From Natronorubrum bangense (lineage in GTDB: Archaea; Halobacteriota; Halobacteria; Halobacteriales; Natrialbaceae), in assembly GCF_004799645.1 (NCBI RefSeq), contig NZ_CP031305.1:2356001-2420000 (forward strand): DNA of 64,000 nucleotides, given 5' to 3'. Position 1 is the stretch's first letter; each line of letters starts with the position of its first letter. Under the pieces are notes generated by a model. The model made no database searches. It worked only from the letters and a program-made list of their open reading frames with translations, and was not told where the DNA came from. Made by a program: the position numbers and the translations under genes. This document shows positions 44,579-52,500 of the stretch, piece after piece.

Positions 44579-45361
44579 ATGGAGGTTGTGACACATCATG
44601 GCCGAGACACGGCCTACGAGGTTGCTGATCGCGGCGGGGATGGTGCGCCGGTCTGCTTCGTCCACGGAAGCGGTGGCTCACGCAACATCTGGCGGGCACA
44701 GCACCGTCTGGCTGATCAAAACCCGGTCGTCACGCTCGATTTGAGCGGCCACGGCGACTCCGACGATGTCGATGCTCGACCTGGCTATACACGCCTTTCT
44801 GCGTACGCTGATGACGTGCTTGCCGTCGTCGACGAGACGGACAGTCAGGTACTGGTCGGCAACTCACTTGGCGGTGCTGTCGTCATGCACATTCTGATCG
44901 AACGCGAGTTCGAGCCCGACGCAGCGGTTCTCACCGGCACCGGCGCACGACTCGGCGTCCTCGAGGATCTGCTCGACTGGCTCGAGAACGACTTCGAGCG
45001 TGCCGTCGAGTTCCTGCATGGACCGGACCGACTCTTTCACGACCCCGTGCCGGAGCTGCGCGAGGAGTCGATGCAACAGCTTCACGAGACGGGCCAAGAC
45101 GTCACCCGCCGCGATTTCCTGACCTGCCACGAGTTCGACGTTCGAAACGATCTCTCGAAGATCGACAGCCCCGTCCTCGCTGCTTACGGTGAACACGACA
45201 AGCTCACTCCACCGAGATACCACGAATTCCTCACAGACGAGATCGACAACGCCTGGCTCGCCGAACTCGAGGGGGCGGCCCATCTCGCGATGCTCGAGCA
45301 GCCGACGGCGTTCAACGCCGCTGTCAGTGAGTTTCTGGATATCGTCTTCGAACGGGAGTAG
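44579..45361 (+). CDS. Alpha/beta-hydrolase
   Basis: A 260-residue hydrolase. VCFVHGSGGSRNIW gives the oxyanion hole, and GNSLGGAVV holds the nucleophile Ser. The acid AYGEHDKLTP and a His in LEGAAHLAMLEQP complete the triad. No CAP motif identifies the substrate. It is divergent from the crystallin-like/cdc48 operon over 187 bases. The start at ATG 44579 fits a leaderless promoter. Confidence 0.87.
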   Translation: MEVVTHHGRDTAYEVADRGGDGAPVCFVHGSGGSRNIWRAQHRLADQNPVVTLDLSGHGDSDDVDARPGYTRLSAYADDVLAVVDETDSQVLVGNSLGGAVVMHILIEREFEPDAAVLTGTGARLGVLEDLLDWLENDFERAVEFLHGPDRLFHDPVPELREESMQQLHETGQDVTRRDFLTCHEFDVRNDLSKIDSPVLAAYGEHDKLTPPRYHEFLTDEIDNAWLAELEGAAHLAMLEQPTAFNAAVSEFLDIVFERE

Positions 45362-45461
45362 CTGCGCGCATCCGGGCGACGAACGCAGGAGCGTCCAGAA
45401 AAGCGAAGCAGCACGGTCGGGCCGGATGCCACCAGAACTGCGCGTTTCGAATACTGAGTAC

Positions 45462-45686
45462 CTACCGGGCGTCCTCGAGCGAGACGAACGATTCGCCCGT
45501 CGCCGTGATCCACTGGTCGGCGACCTCATCTTCGGCGACGTGTTGTGGAAACATCGTACAGACGGCAATTTCGTCGTCGTGTTCGACGGTCACGTGCTGG
45601 AGCGCTGCCGAGTGATCCGCGTCGGCGCTGTGGGCACCGTCTGTTTCTGTTGCTGGCTCGATCATGGTGTCTGGCTGTTCGGACAT
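45462..45686 (-). CDS. Small conserved haloarchaeal protein (DUF7511-like), 74 aa
   Basis: The 74-residue product (from ATG 45686; GTG 45698 adds four residues) is Asp/Glu-rich, then ends with the conserved-looking block DDEIAVCTMFPQHVAEDEVADQWITA and SFVSLEDAR. I recall this C-terminus as the haloarchaeal DUF7511. One Cys is present, and function is unknown. A TATA-like ACATATAAATT at 45729-45739 on the minus strand supports transcription from here. Confidence 0.72.
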   Translation of the reverse strand: MSEQPDTMIEPATETDGAHSADADHSAALQHVTVEHDDEIAVCTMFPQHVAEDEVADQWITATGESFVSLEDAR

Positions 45687-45728
45687 TGTCTCTGTCACCG
45701 CGTCGGTAGTTCTGTATCCTCGATCAAG

Positions 45729-45739
45729 ACATATAAATT
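45729..45739 (-). promoter_or_regulatory. TATA-like box of DUF7511-like gene
   Basis: The minus strand reads AATTTATATGT, about 35 bases before GTG 45698 and 48 before ATG 45686, in an AT-rich stretch (45720-45800) that also lies downstream of panB. Confidence 0.5.
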
Positions 45740-45877
45740 GCCCCGATAAAGATATAAAATACCTATTTCGTCATAATATGTCCTTATTATGTGTCTTGGA
45801 CACTGTCTGAATCAGTTTCCAGTTGTCTTCTGGTGAGTTCGGAGTACAGCACGCTTCGGCTGCCATCGCCCAGATCA

Positions 45878-46690
45878 TCAGTAGAGTTCGTCTAAGTCGC
45901 TCTCTTCGTGGCTGTGTTCGGCCGCGGGGAACGATTCGGATTCGACGGCCGAAATGTAGTCGTCGATCGCCGACTTCATCTCCTCGCGGACGTTTCCGAA
46001 CTGTTTGGAAAACGAAGGAGACCATTCGCTCAGGCCAACGGCATCGTTGACCACGAGCACCTGTCCGTCGCAGTCCGATCCGGCACCGATCCCGATCGTT
46101 GGAATCTCGAGCGCCGCCGTGATCTCGGCCGCCAGATTCGATGGGACGTGTTCTAACACCAGTGAGAACGCGCCCGCCTCCTCGTGGGCGAGTGCGAGCT
46201 CGAGGATTCGCTCGGCTGCTTCCTGATCAGTCCCCTGTCGCGGATAGCCGCCATACTGGTTGACGTGCTGTGGCGTCAGCCCCAGATGAGCCATCACCGG
46301 AATGCCAAGCTGAGCCATCTTCTCGGTGAGCTCGATAGTGTGAGGGCCGCTCTCGAGTTTGACTGCCTGTGCACCCTCCTCTTTGAGCATCCGGCCGGCG
46401 TTCTCTAAGCTGTCTTTCTCGTCGACACCGAACGAGAGAAACGGCATATCGGCGACGATGAGTGCGTCGTCGGTGGCTCGCGAGACCGCGCCGACGTGGT
46501 GGGCAATGCCGTCGACAGTGACGGGAACCGTTGTTTCGTGGCCAAGCGAGACGTTACCAACGCTATCGCCGACGAGAATAATATCGACGCCGGCATCGTC
46601 GACAATGGCTGCCGTCGGCGCATCGTAGGCCGTCAACATCGTGATCGGTTCGTCACCTGCTTGCTCTCTGAGATCCCGGACGGTAGGCAT
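45878..46690 (-). CDS. panB: 3-methyl-2-oxobutanoate hydroxymethyltransferase PanB
   Basis: A 270-residue enzyme for the first committed step to pantoate and coenzyme A. MLTAYDAPTAAIVDDAGVD, LVGDSVGNVSLGH and VMAHLGLTPQHVNQYGGYP are PanB signatures, and the Asp and Lys ligands of Mg2+ and ketoacid are in place. The C-terminus is extended by an acidic, His-containing tail. I start at ATG 46690; a start two codons earlier is possible. A TATA-like CGTTTAATC on the minus strand (46712-46719) fits a leaderless transcript. Confidence 0.94.
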   Translation of the reverse strand: MPTVRDLREQAGDEPITMLTAYDAPTAAIVDDAGVDIILVGDSVGNVSLGHETTVPVTVDGIAHHVGAVSRATDDALIVADMPFLSFGVDEKDSLENAGRMLKEEGAQAVKLESGPHTIELTEKMAQLGIPVMAHLGLTPQHVNQYGGYPRQGTDQEAAERILELALAHEEAGAFSLVLEHVPSNLAAEITAALEIPTIGIGAGSDCDGQVLVVNDAVGLSEWSPSFSKQFGNVREEMKSAIDDYISAVESESFPAAEHSHEESDLDELY

Positions 46691-46711
46691 ACACACACCT
46701 TCGTCTCCGAT

Positions 46712-46719
46712 GATTAAAC
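46712..46719 (-). promoter_or_regulatory. TATA-like box of panB
   Basis: The minus strand reads GTTTAATC, about 25 bases upstream of ATG 46690, giving a leaderless message. Confidence 0.45.
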
Positions 46720-46800
46720 GCCACCGTTCTCATCCCGTCTCGCGAGCCGAGACGACTCCCCAGTGTGGCGAACCGTCGGGAACAAAACCGGCATCCGCGG

Positions 46801-46808
46801 TAGTTAAG
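46801..46808 (+). promoter_or_regulatory. TATA-like box of DUF5822-like gene
   Basis: TAGTTAAG lies about 28 bases upstream of GTG 46833 and supports this unusual start. Confidence 0.45.
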
Positions 46809-46832
46809 AGGGCTGGGGCGTCACTGTCAGCC

Positions 46833-47066
46833 GTGCCAGAACCCGTCGAAACAACTACGCCCGAGGGTGTCGATTACGGCTGGGTGATGCAGGTCACCTT
46901 CGTCGTGACGATTCTCGTCGGCGCACCGATCGTCGCCATACTCTCGCTGAACGCTGACCTGCCAAGCTGGGGTGCTCGAGCCGAGTTTGCGATCCGCGTT
47001 GGCGCGCCAATCTGGTTTCTCACGGCCCTTGTCGTCTTCACGTACGCAAAACGCAAGCAGACGTAA
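46833..47066 (+). CDS. Small two-span membrane protein (DUF5822-like), 77 aa
   Basis: From GTG 46833, 77 residues. PEPVETTTPEGVDYGWVMQ precedes two hydrophobic helices (about 18-40 and 50-70), and the protein ends with a basic AKRKQT. This matches my memory of haloarchaeal DUF5822, whose role is unknown. The Arg-rich upstream extension to 46641 overlaps the panB start and is excluded. The basic tail suggests an inside C-terminus. Confidence 0.75.
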   Translation: MPEPVETTTPEGVDYGWVMQVTFVVTILVGAPIVAILSLNADLPSWGARAEFAIRVGAPIWFLTALVVFTYAKRKQT

Positions 47067-47107
47067 CGAACCACTCGCATCTGCTACCGTCGGATACTCG
47101 ACCAAAC

Positions 47108-47647
47108 TCAGACGCCAGATGGCCCGTCACCGACGTATTCGAACGCCATCCCTGCCCGTTCTGCTGTCAGTTCGTCCCGCGCAGAGTCACCGATGAACAG
47201 CGCTGTCGCTGGATCGACCTCGAGTTCCCGGACCGCCTCGAGAAGCGGCTCCGGATGCGGCTTCTGTGTCGAAACTGTATCCCGGCCGACGACGACGTCG
47301 ACCGCGTCGGTGAGGTCGTGCTGTTCGAGCGCGATTCGACAGGCTGCCTCGCAGTTGAGCGAACAGACGCCAACCGGCACCGAGCGCTCGAGCAACTCGT
47401 CGACGTGGGCCAGCCGTGGCGCGCTCGTGGCCCCATCGCGTTCGTGGGCGGCGATCGTCGCCTCGACCTCATCGGCCACGCCAACGTCGGCTGCGGCCTC
47501 GAGTAAGTCCCATAGGTCTGTGCTCGGGAGGTCGATATCTGCGCGCTCATACACTGCGCGAACGTCTTCGGCGACGGCATCCCAGTCGACGTCGAGGTCG
47601 ACGAGCGTCCCATCGAGATCGTAGACGACGGCGTCGTAGTCGGTCAC
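47108..47647 (-). CDS. HAD-superfamily phosphatase, 179 aa
   Basis: The 179-residue hydrolase has YDLDGTLVD (nucleophile Asp pair), VCSLNCEAA (motif II Ser), KPHPEPLL (Lys of motif III) and FIGDSARDE (motif IV). It is a Gph/PGP-like subfamily with a small alpha cap. Substrate is unknown; phosphoglycolate is a guess. It is convergent with the DUF5822-like gene. Confidence 0.88.
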   Translation of the reverse strand: MTDYDAVVYDLDGTLVDLDVDWDAVAEDVRAVYERADIDLPSTDLWDLLEAAADVGVADEVEATIAAHERDGATSAPRLAHVDELLERSVPVGVCSLNCEAACRIALEQHDLTDAVDVVVGRDTVSTQKPHPEPLLEAVRELEVDPATALFIGDSARDELTAERAGMAFEYVGDGPSGV

Positions 47648-47806
47648 ACGCGGCGATACGTTCGGTGGGTGAATAGTGACTTCGATCCCGGAGATTCGAT
47701 AGGCGGTACTCGAGAGCCGGCTGTGCTATCCGCCGGCGTTGTGAACCGCGCCGGAAACGACAAGAAATCAAATATGTCATTCTCCAGTACTGTTTCGACT
47801 GGTCCG

Positions 47807-48958
47807 ATGGTTGACAATATTTCAAGACGGAACTTCATCCGGAACGGCAGCGCAACGGCACTCGCAGTCGGCACCGCGGGACTTGCGGGCTGTACGAGCA
47901 GCCTTCCGGTCGTTGGCGACGACGCGTCGGCGATGGCCGCCGACGAGTGGCTCGTCGACCTCTCGTTTACGCAACTGTTCCAGGAAGATGAACTGAACGA
48001 GAACTACGCAGAGGCCACACTCGAGGAGTACGACCAGACCGGCCGAGAGTTCAGCAGTGTCGTTCCACAGGCAATCTTCGACAACGAAGAAGAACTGATC
48101 GTCTACTGGCCACTCGAGCAGGGCTCGGAGCTGCGGTCGAAGGTGGGCGTTCCCGAAACCGACCTCGATTGGCAGCTCTCACAGCACGTCGAGTGGGAGT
48201 ACGAATACACCCATTCGTACGAAACACGGCACGATAGCCGGACCATCGAGGAAACGCAGACCGCCTCGGTCGACATCGGAACACTTTCCGGATCGTTTGA
48301 CCCCGAAACTGTCGACGAAACCCTCGAGCGCTGGGTCGACGACCAGCGCTCGGACGACGAGGACCTCTCCAAAGCGGGCGAACACGAGGGATTCGAGCTG
48401 TACGAAGTCGGGAACCTGGCGTTTGCCGTCGGCGACAGTCACGTTATCGAAGCCGATGTCGACACCTATCTCGATCCGGTTGCCGCCATCAAGGCTGCGC
48501 TCGATACCCGATGGAGTTCGGATGGGGCCTGGGCCGAGACGGACGACGGCGATGCACTGTTGGCAGCGTTCGATTCGGGCCATTTCGCCACTGGAGAAAT
48601 CCACGACCCTCGAACTGTCGACTCGAGACTCGAAGCACAGTACGGGGACCTCGAGGACATCCCTGACTCACAACGCGACGAGCTCGAAGAACGGATCGAA
48701 GACAGCCTCGACGACTGGGAAACTGGACTCACGGGAACAGCGACTGCCTACGAGTTCGACGGCGAAACGAGCGACCTCCACGAGGTGTTCCTCTATGAAC
48801 ACGAGGGAGACGCAGACCCCGAGGCGCTTCGCGATCACGTCGATTCGAACCGAAACATCGGCGACCGATGGGGGACGATGAGTGATTACTCAGTCAGCGA
48901 CGAAGGCCGCACGCTCGTTCTGACCGGAACCGTTCGGACGCGGGCACTCCTCCAGTAG
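47807..48958 (+). CDS. Tat lipoprotein, 383 aa, unknown function
   Basis: Starts at ATG 47807. SRRNFIRNG is a twin-arginine signal and AGLAGC puts the lipid on Cys29. The mature part is acidic and has repeated Trp/Tyr-rich beta segments, but no recognised domain. The longer in-frame start (47669) overlaps the HAD gene's promoter side and has no signal character. It is probably a surface-exposed protein. It is followed, 36 bases later and convergent, by the HAD gene at 48995. Confidence 0.78.
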   Translation: MVDNISRRNFIRNGSATALAVGTAGLAGCTSSLPVVGDDASAMAADEWLVDLSFTQLFQEDELNENYAEATLEEYDQTGREFSSVVPQAIFDNEEELIVYWPLEQGSELRSKVGVPETDLDWQLSQHVEWEYEYTHSYETRHDSRTIEETQTASVDIGTLSGSFDPETVDETLERWVDDQRSDDEDLSKAGEHEGFELYEVGNLAFAVGDSHVIEADVDTYLDPVAAIKAALDTRWSSDGAWAETDDGDALLAAFDSGHFATGEIHDPRTVDSRLEAQYGDLEDIPDSQRDELEERIEDSLDDWETGLTGTATAYEFDGETSDLHEVFLYEHEGDADPEALRDHVDSNRNIGDRWGTMSDYSVSDEGRTLVLTGTVRTRALLQ

Positions 48959-48994
48959 CCCACGCCCACCGCGGATGGGGGCCCAGCGATCGTC

Positions 48995-50287
48995 TCAGTC
49001 GAGTCGTGCCAGCCGGTTCAGCGCGTACACCGTCCGGAGGATGTCCACGCTTTTTCCCCGATCGAAGACGAGTTCGTCCGTCTCGAGGACGTGCTCTAAG
49101 GTGTCTTGGGAGGCGTGTTCGGGCGCGGCTGAGATTCCCGCATCGTTCTCGTCGACCCACTCCATTACGCGCAGGTCGCTTTTGGAGTCTCCCATCACGA
49201 GCGAGAACGGATCGTCGACACCCAGGACGTCGAGCGCTCGTTCAACCCCGACGACCTTGTTCAACTCGAGGCTCCCGATCTCGGCCGCGTCGGCCTCGTA
49301 GTAGGCGACGTCGATGCGGCTCAAGACGTCCGTGAGGCGGTCGGGAACCTCGCTGACCTCGAGATCGGGGTACGCGCCTTCGCCCTCGAGGACGGCCCTG
49401 ATCTCTGGGTCCTGGTCGGCGTAGAAGGCACGTGTCCAGTCGCAGATCGTCTCGTCGTTGAGCTCTCGGCTGCCGTTGCCATCGCCGTTGGCGTCGGTAT
49501 CGTCGGCCCCGTCGAGTGCGGTTCCGACAGCGTCGGCGAGCAGATCGATCAGGTAGACCAGCGCGGTGTCGATGGTCTCACGGGCTTTCGTCGAGCCGGT
49601 CTCGTAGTTGGGTTTCATCGTGACGTTGAACTCGTTGCCCTGCAGGTGACAGCCACGGCGAAGTTCCTCGGGCGCTTCGGGAAGCACCCGCGAGCGGACG
49701 TCGTCGAAGACGTCTCTGATCTCCGCATCGAGTTCCTCGTAGAGCAACTGTTTCGTCTGTGCGCCGTGGCCGGGCGTGAACACGCCCGTCCCGGCCTCGT
49801 AAACGATCGAGAGGTCGCCCGAGTGGACGATCTCGCTGCCCAGTCCCTGAATCGCGAACCCTTTGACGTTCTCTAAGGTCTGGCCCGTACAGATGACGAT
49901 CGGCACGCCAGCTTCGTGAAACTCCGTCAGCACGTGGAGCGTGTCGCGTGGGATCTCGTTGTCGGTTCCCCCGGCCGACCGCAGCGTCTCGTCGACGTCC
50001 AAGACGAGGACGTTCACCGCGCGGCCGTACTTGGCCTCGAGATCCAGCGCCGTAAAGGCCTGATCTCTGTCGGCCCGCGAGGCGATCTCGGCGAACGTCT
50101 CGCCAGCGGCAAACGACGAGCGGATCTCGTCTTTACGCTCCTCGAGTTCCTCGTTCGCGCTCTGCCAGTGTTCCAGTGCAACACGGGAGTCGATCGCCGG
50201 AAAGACGTTGACGAACGCCTGGTACTCCTGTAACGTCTCTGTCTCGTACTCGTCGTACAGTTGGTAGATGAGATCGTACCGTTCCAT
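48995..50287 (-). CDS. HAD-superfamily hydrolase, 430 aa, archaeal type
   Basis: A 430-residue protein from ATG 50287. LVLDVDETLRS gives motif I (DVDET), VICTGQTLENV motif II, and VMGDSKSDLRVMEW motif IV; a large insert fills the cap region. A helical N-terminal extension of about 110 residues precedes the HAD core. It probably acts on a phosphorylated metabolite or protein; sugar phosphates are possible. The longer start (50353) adds a Pro-rich segment and is less likely. Confidence 0.8.
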   Translation of the reverse strand: MERYDLIYQLYDEYETETLQEYQAFVNVFPAIDSRVALEHWQSANEELEERKDEIRSSFAAGETFAEIASRADRDQAFTALDLEAKYGRAVNVLVLDVDETLRSAGGTDNEIPRDTLHVLTEFHEAGVPIVICTGQTLENVKGFAIQGLGSEIVHSGDLSIVYEAGTGVFTPGHGAQTKQLLYEELDAEIRDVFDDVRSRVLPEAPEELRRGCHLQGNEFNVTMKPNYETGSTKARETIDTALVYLIDLLADAVGTALDGADDTDANGDGNGSRELNDETICDWTRAFYADQDPEIRAVLEGEGAYPDLEVSEVPDRLTDVLSRIDVAYYEADAAEIGSLELNKVVGVERALDVLGVDDPFSLVMGDSKSDLRVMEWVDENDAGISAAPEHASQDTLEHVLETDELVFDRGKSVDILRTVYALNRLARLD

Positions 50288-50437
50288 GTCAGCTACAGGC
50301 AGGGGCAGGGGGATAATCGTTTTCAGTGCTTGCGAGGGTGTTTCAGTCGCCACTGGCCCAACGCATTGATAATATAACCAGATGTCAAATGAATATATCT
50401 ACAGCCCCGTAGAAACTGCCGAAAAACTGCCAGCATA

Positions 50438-50517
50438 GAGTAACAACTGAAACTGTCTGCACACCGATCGCACAGCCGCCGTGCGATCGGGTGCGCGCTG
50501 ACGGTCAGTGGCTACTA
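50438..50517 (-). repeat. 80-bp hairpin repeat, copy C
   Basis: In reverse orientation relative to copies A and B, exactly 80 bases between AGTAACAACT (left) and AGTGGCTACTA (right). The stem here is ATCGCACAGC-type with arm CGATCGCAC pairing GTGCGATCG, while copy B has GCATCGCAC pairing GTGCGATGC. The paired change is what a selected hairpin shows. Confidence 0.87.
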
Positions 50518-50642
50518 TAACCAGTGGACTCGAGTGAGCGGGCCGAGAGCGAATTTGGCGGTGGGTCTCGACGTCCGAGTAGGTCCATCGATCGAGACAT
50601 TCGAGTGTGACGACCGACGAGTGATTCGCCGACGACGACACG

Positions 50643-50652
50643 ACTATAAAAG
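50643..50652 (+). promoter_or_regulatory. TATA box of gfcR
   Basis: ACTATAAAAG lies about 28 bases upstream of ATG 50675, an excellent leaderless promoter, and fixes the start. Confidence 0.65.
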
Positions 50653-50674
50653 CAGCGATCGAATTTACGCCCAT

Positions 50675-51334
50675 ATGAAAAACGTTGACGACTTGATCGA
50701 GAGCGCAGCAGAGCTCGCAGCCCGCGGGCTCTCCAAAGGTGAAATCGCGGACGAACTGAACGTCTCGCGGGAGACGGCAAGCTGGCTCGTCGAACGCAGC
50801 GGCGCGACGGCGGAGCCTACAGATATGCCCGCCCGAGAGGGAGCGGCCAGTCCCGGGAGCAGCCCACAGGACATCCACGTCGACTGGTCCGCGATCGGCC
50901 GAGATAGCAAGCGAATGGGCGCAATCGCGGAGGCGATGGCCGACATGCTCGCCAAACATGGCGAAGGCGTCGATCTCACGATCGGCATCGAGAAAGCTGG
51001 CGGCCCGATCGCGACGCTCGTTGCCCGCGCACTCGAGACCGATCTGGGGACCTACACGCCCGCGAAACACCAGTGGGAAGAAGGCGACATCGAAGAGCTC
51101 GGTGGCACGTTTAGCCGGAACTTCGCGGGTATCCGCGACCGCGAGTGTTACATCGTCGACGACACCATCACCAGCGGCACCACGATGCGTGAAACCATCG
51201 AGGCAATTCGTGCCGAGGGCGGTGAGCCGCTTGCGTGTGTCGTGCTCGCGGACAAACAGGGTCTCGAGGAGCTTGACGGCGTCCCGGTCTACTCGCTGTT
51301 GCAGGTCATCAGCGTCGGCAAAGAAGACAACTAA
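50675..51334 (+). CDS. gfcR: GfcR-type transcriptional regulator (HTH plus phosphoribosyltransferase-like domain)
   Basis: A 219-residue protein. The N-terminal helix-turn-helix (residues 15-40, SKGEIADELNVSRETASWL) is followed by a PRTase fold with the PRPP-like loop CYIVDDTITSGTT (158-169). In Haloferax the homologous GfcR activates semiphosphorylative Entner-Doudoroff genes in response to sugar intermediates; this annotation transfers that function. It could also be misread as orotate phosphoribosyltransferase, but the DNA-binding domain argues against a purely metabolic role. An aldo/keto reductase follows 68 bases downstream. Confidence 0.88.
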   Translation: MKNVDDLIESAAELAARGLSKGEIADELNVSRETASWLVERSGATAEPTDMPAREGAASPGSSPQDIHVDWSAIGRDSKRMGAIAEAMADMLAKHGEGVDLTIGIEKAGGPIATLVARALETDLGTYTPAKHQWEEGDIEELGGTFSRNFAGIRDRECYIVDDTITSGTTMRETIEAIRAEGGEPLACVVLADKQGLEELDGVPVYSLLQVISVGKEDN

Positions 51335-51402
51335 TCCGACCGAACCTGCTATTTCTCGCCGCTTTCCGGTCCGTTTTCACCCTCCAAATCGACACCCCGC
51401 AT

Positions 51403-52407
51403 ATGGAGTACACCACGCTTGGCAACACGGGAACAACCGTCTCGAAACTCTGTTTTGGCACCTGGCGATTCGGCCGCGAGACCAGCGGTGTCATCGAAAC
51501 CGACCGTGAGGAGGCCTACGAACTGCTCGATGCGGCCTGGGACCACGGTATCAACTTCATCGACACGGCAAACGTCTACGGCGATCCAAACGGCACGAGC
51601 GAACAGTGGATCGGCGACTGGCTCGCCGACCGCGGCCACCACCGTGAGGACCTCGTCATCGCCTCGAAGGTCTACTTCCCATTCGACGGTCGGGGCGAGC
51701 CCGGCCCGAACGATTCCGGGCTCGGACGGAAACACATCCGCGCCCAGATCGAGGGCACCCTCGAGCGACTCGGCACCGACTACCTCGATCTCTACTATAT
51801 CCACCGTTGGGACGAAGAGACGCCGATCGAAGAGACGCTCTCGGTCCTTTCGGAACTCGTTCGCGAGGGGAAAGTCCACTATCTCGGTGCCTCGAGTATG
51901 GCCGCTTGGCAACTGACGAAGGCGCTGTGGACCAGCGATGTCGAGGGTCTCGAGCGGTTCGACGTCACCCAACCGATGGTCAACGCCGCCCACTACGACG
52001 CAGTCGGTGACTACCTCGACGTCTGTGCGGATCAGGAGCTCGCGGTCTGTCCGTACTCGCCGCTTGGCGGTGGCCTGTTGACGGGCAAGTACGACCGTAC
52101 TGAGGACGGCGCGGTCGAAGCGCCGGACGGCTCGCGGGCCAGCCTCGACGACATGTTCGAGGAGTACTACGCGACCGAGCAGGCCTGGGACGTCCTCAAG
52201 GCCGTCGAGGACGTCGCCGACGAACTCGAGGCCACGCCGGCACAGGTTTCCCTGCGATGGCTGATCGATCAGGACCGGTTTACGTGCGTCCCGATCGTCG
52301 GCGCGCGAACGCCCGACCAACTCGCCGAGAACGTTGGCGCGGTCGACCTCGAACTGGGCGACGAGCAGTTCGCACGGATCGAGTCGGCCAGAACAGACGA
52401 CGAGTGA
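51403..52407 (+). CDS. Aldo/keto reductase
   Basis: A 334-residue NADPH-dependent TIM-barrel oxidoreductase. IDTANVYGDPNG holds the catalytic Asp and Tyr, IASKVYF the Lys and YYIHRWDEE the His of the tetrad. The C-terminal IVGARTPDQLAENVGAV binds cofactor phosphate. It resembles the YajO/tas-type subgroup; the natural substrate is unknown. It follows gfcR on the same strand, which may imply shared regulation by sugar signals. Confidence 0.9.
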   Translation: MEYTTLGNTGTTVSKLCFGTWRFGRETSGVIETDREEAYELLDAAWDHGINFIDTANVYGDPNGTSEQWIGDWLADRGHHREDLVIASKVYFPFDGRGEPGPNDSGLGRKHIRAQIEGTLERLGTDYLDLYYIHRWDEETPIEETLSVLSELVREGKVHYLGASSMAAWQLTKALWTSDVEGLERFDVTQPMVNAAHYDAVGDYLDVCADQELAVCPYSPLGGGLLTGKYDRTEDGAVEAPDGSRASLDDMFEEYYATEQAWDVLKAVEDVADELEATPAQVSLRWLIDQDRFTCVPIVGARTPDQLAENVGAVDLELGDEQFARIESARTDDE

Positions 52408-52500
52408 GACCGTACCTATCCGTGCCGGAGATGACCGGTCGGTCGGCACGGCAGACGGCGTTCGAACCGTCGAACGAACGTATCGCAGTCGCCGTGGTAG

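Larger units (their letters stand above)
50288..50674. other. 387-base divergent intergenic region with hairpin repeat
   Basis: The region holds repeat copy C (50438-50517), AT-rich sequence at 50370-50400 and the gfcR promoter (50643-50652). No other gene is visible; the upstream in-frame extension of gfcR (from 50534) lies downstream of the repeat and has no coding character. Confidence 0.5.
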
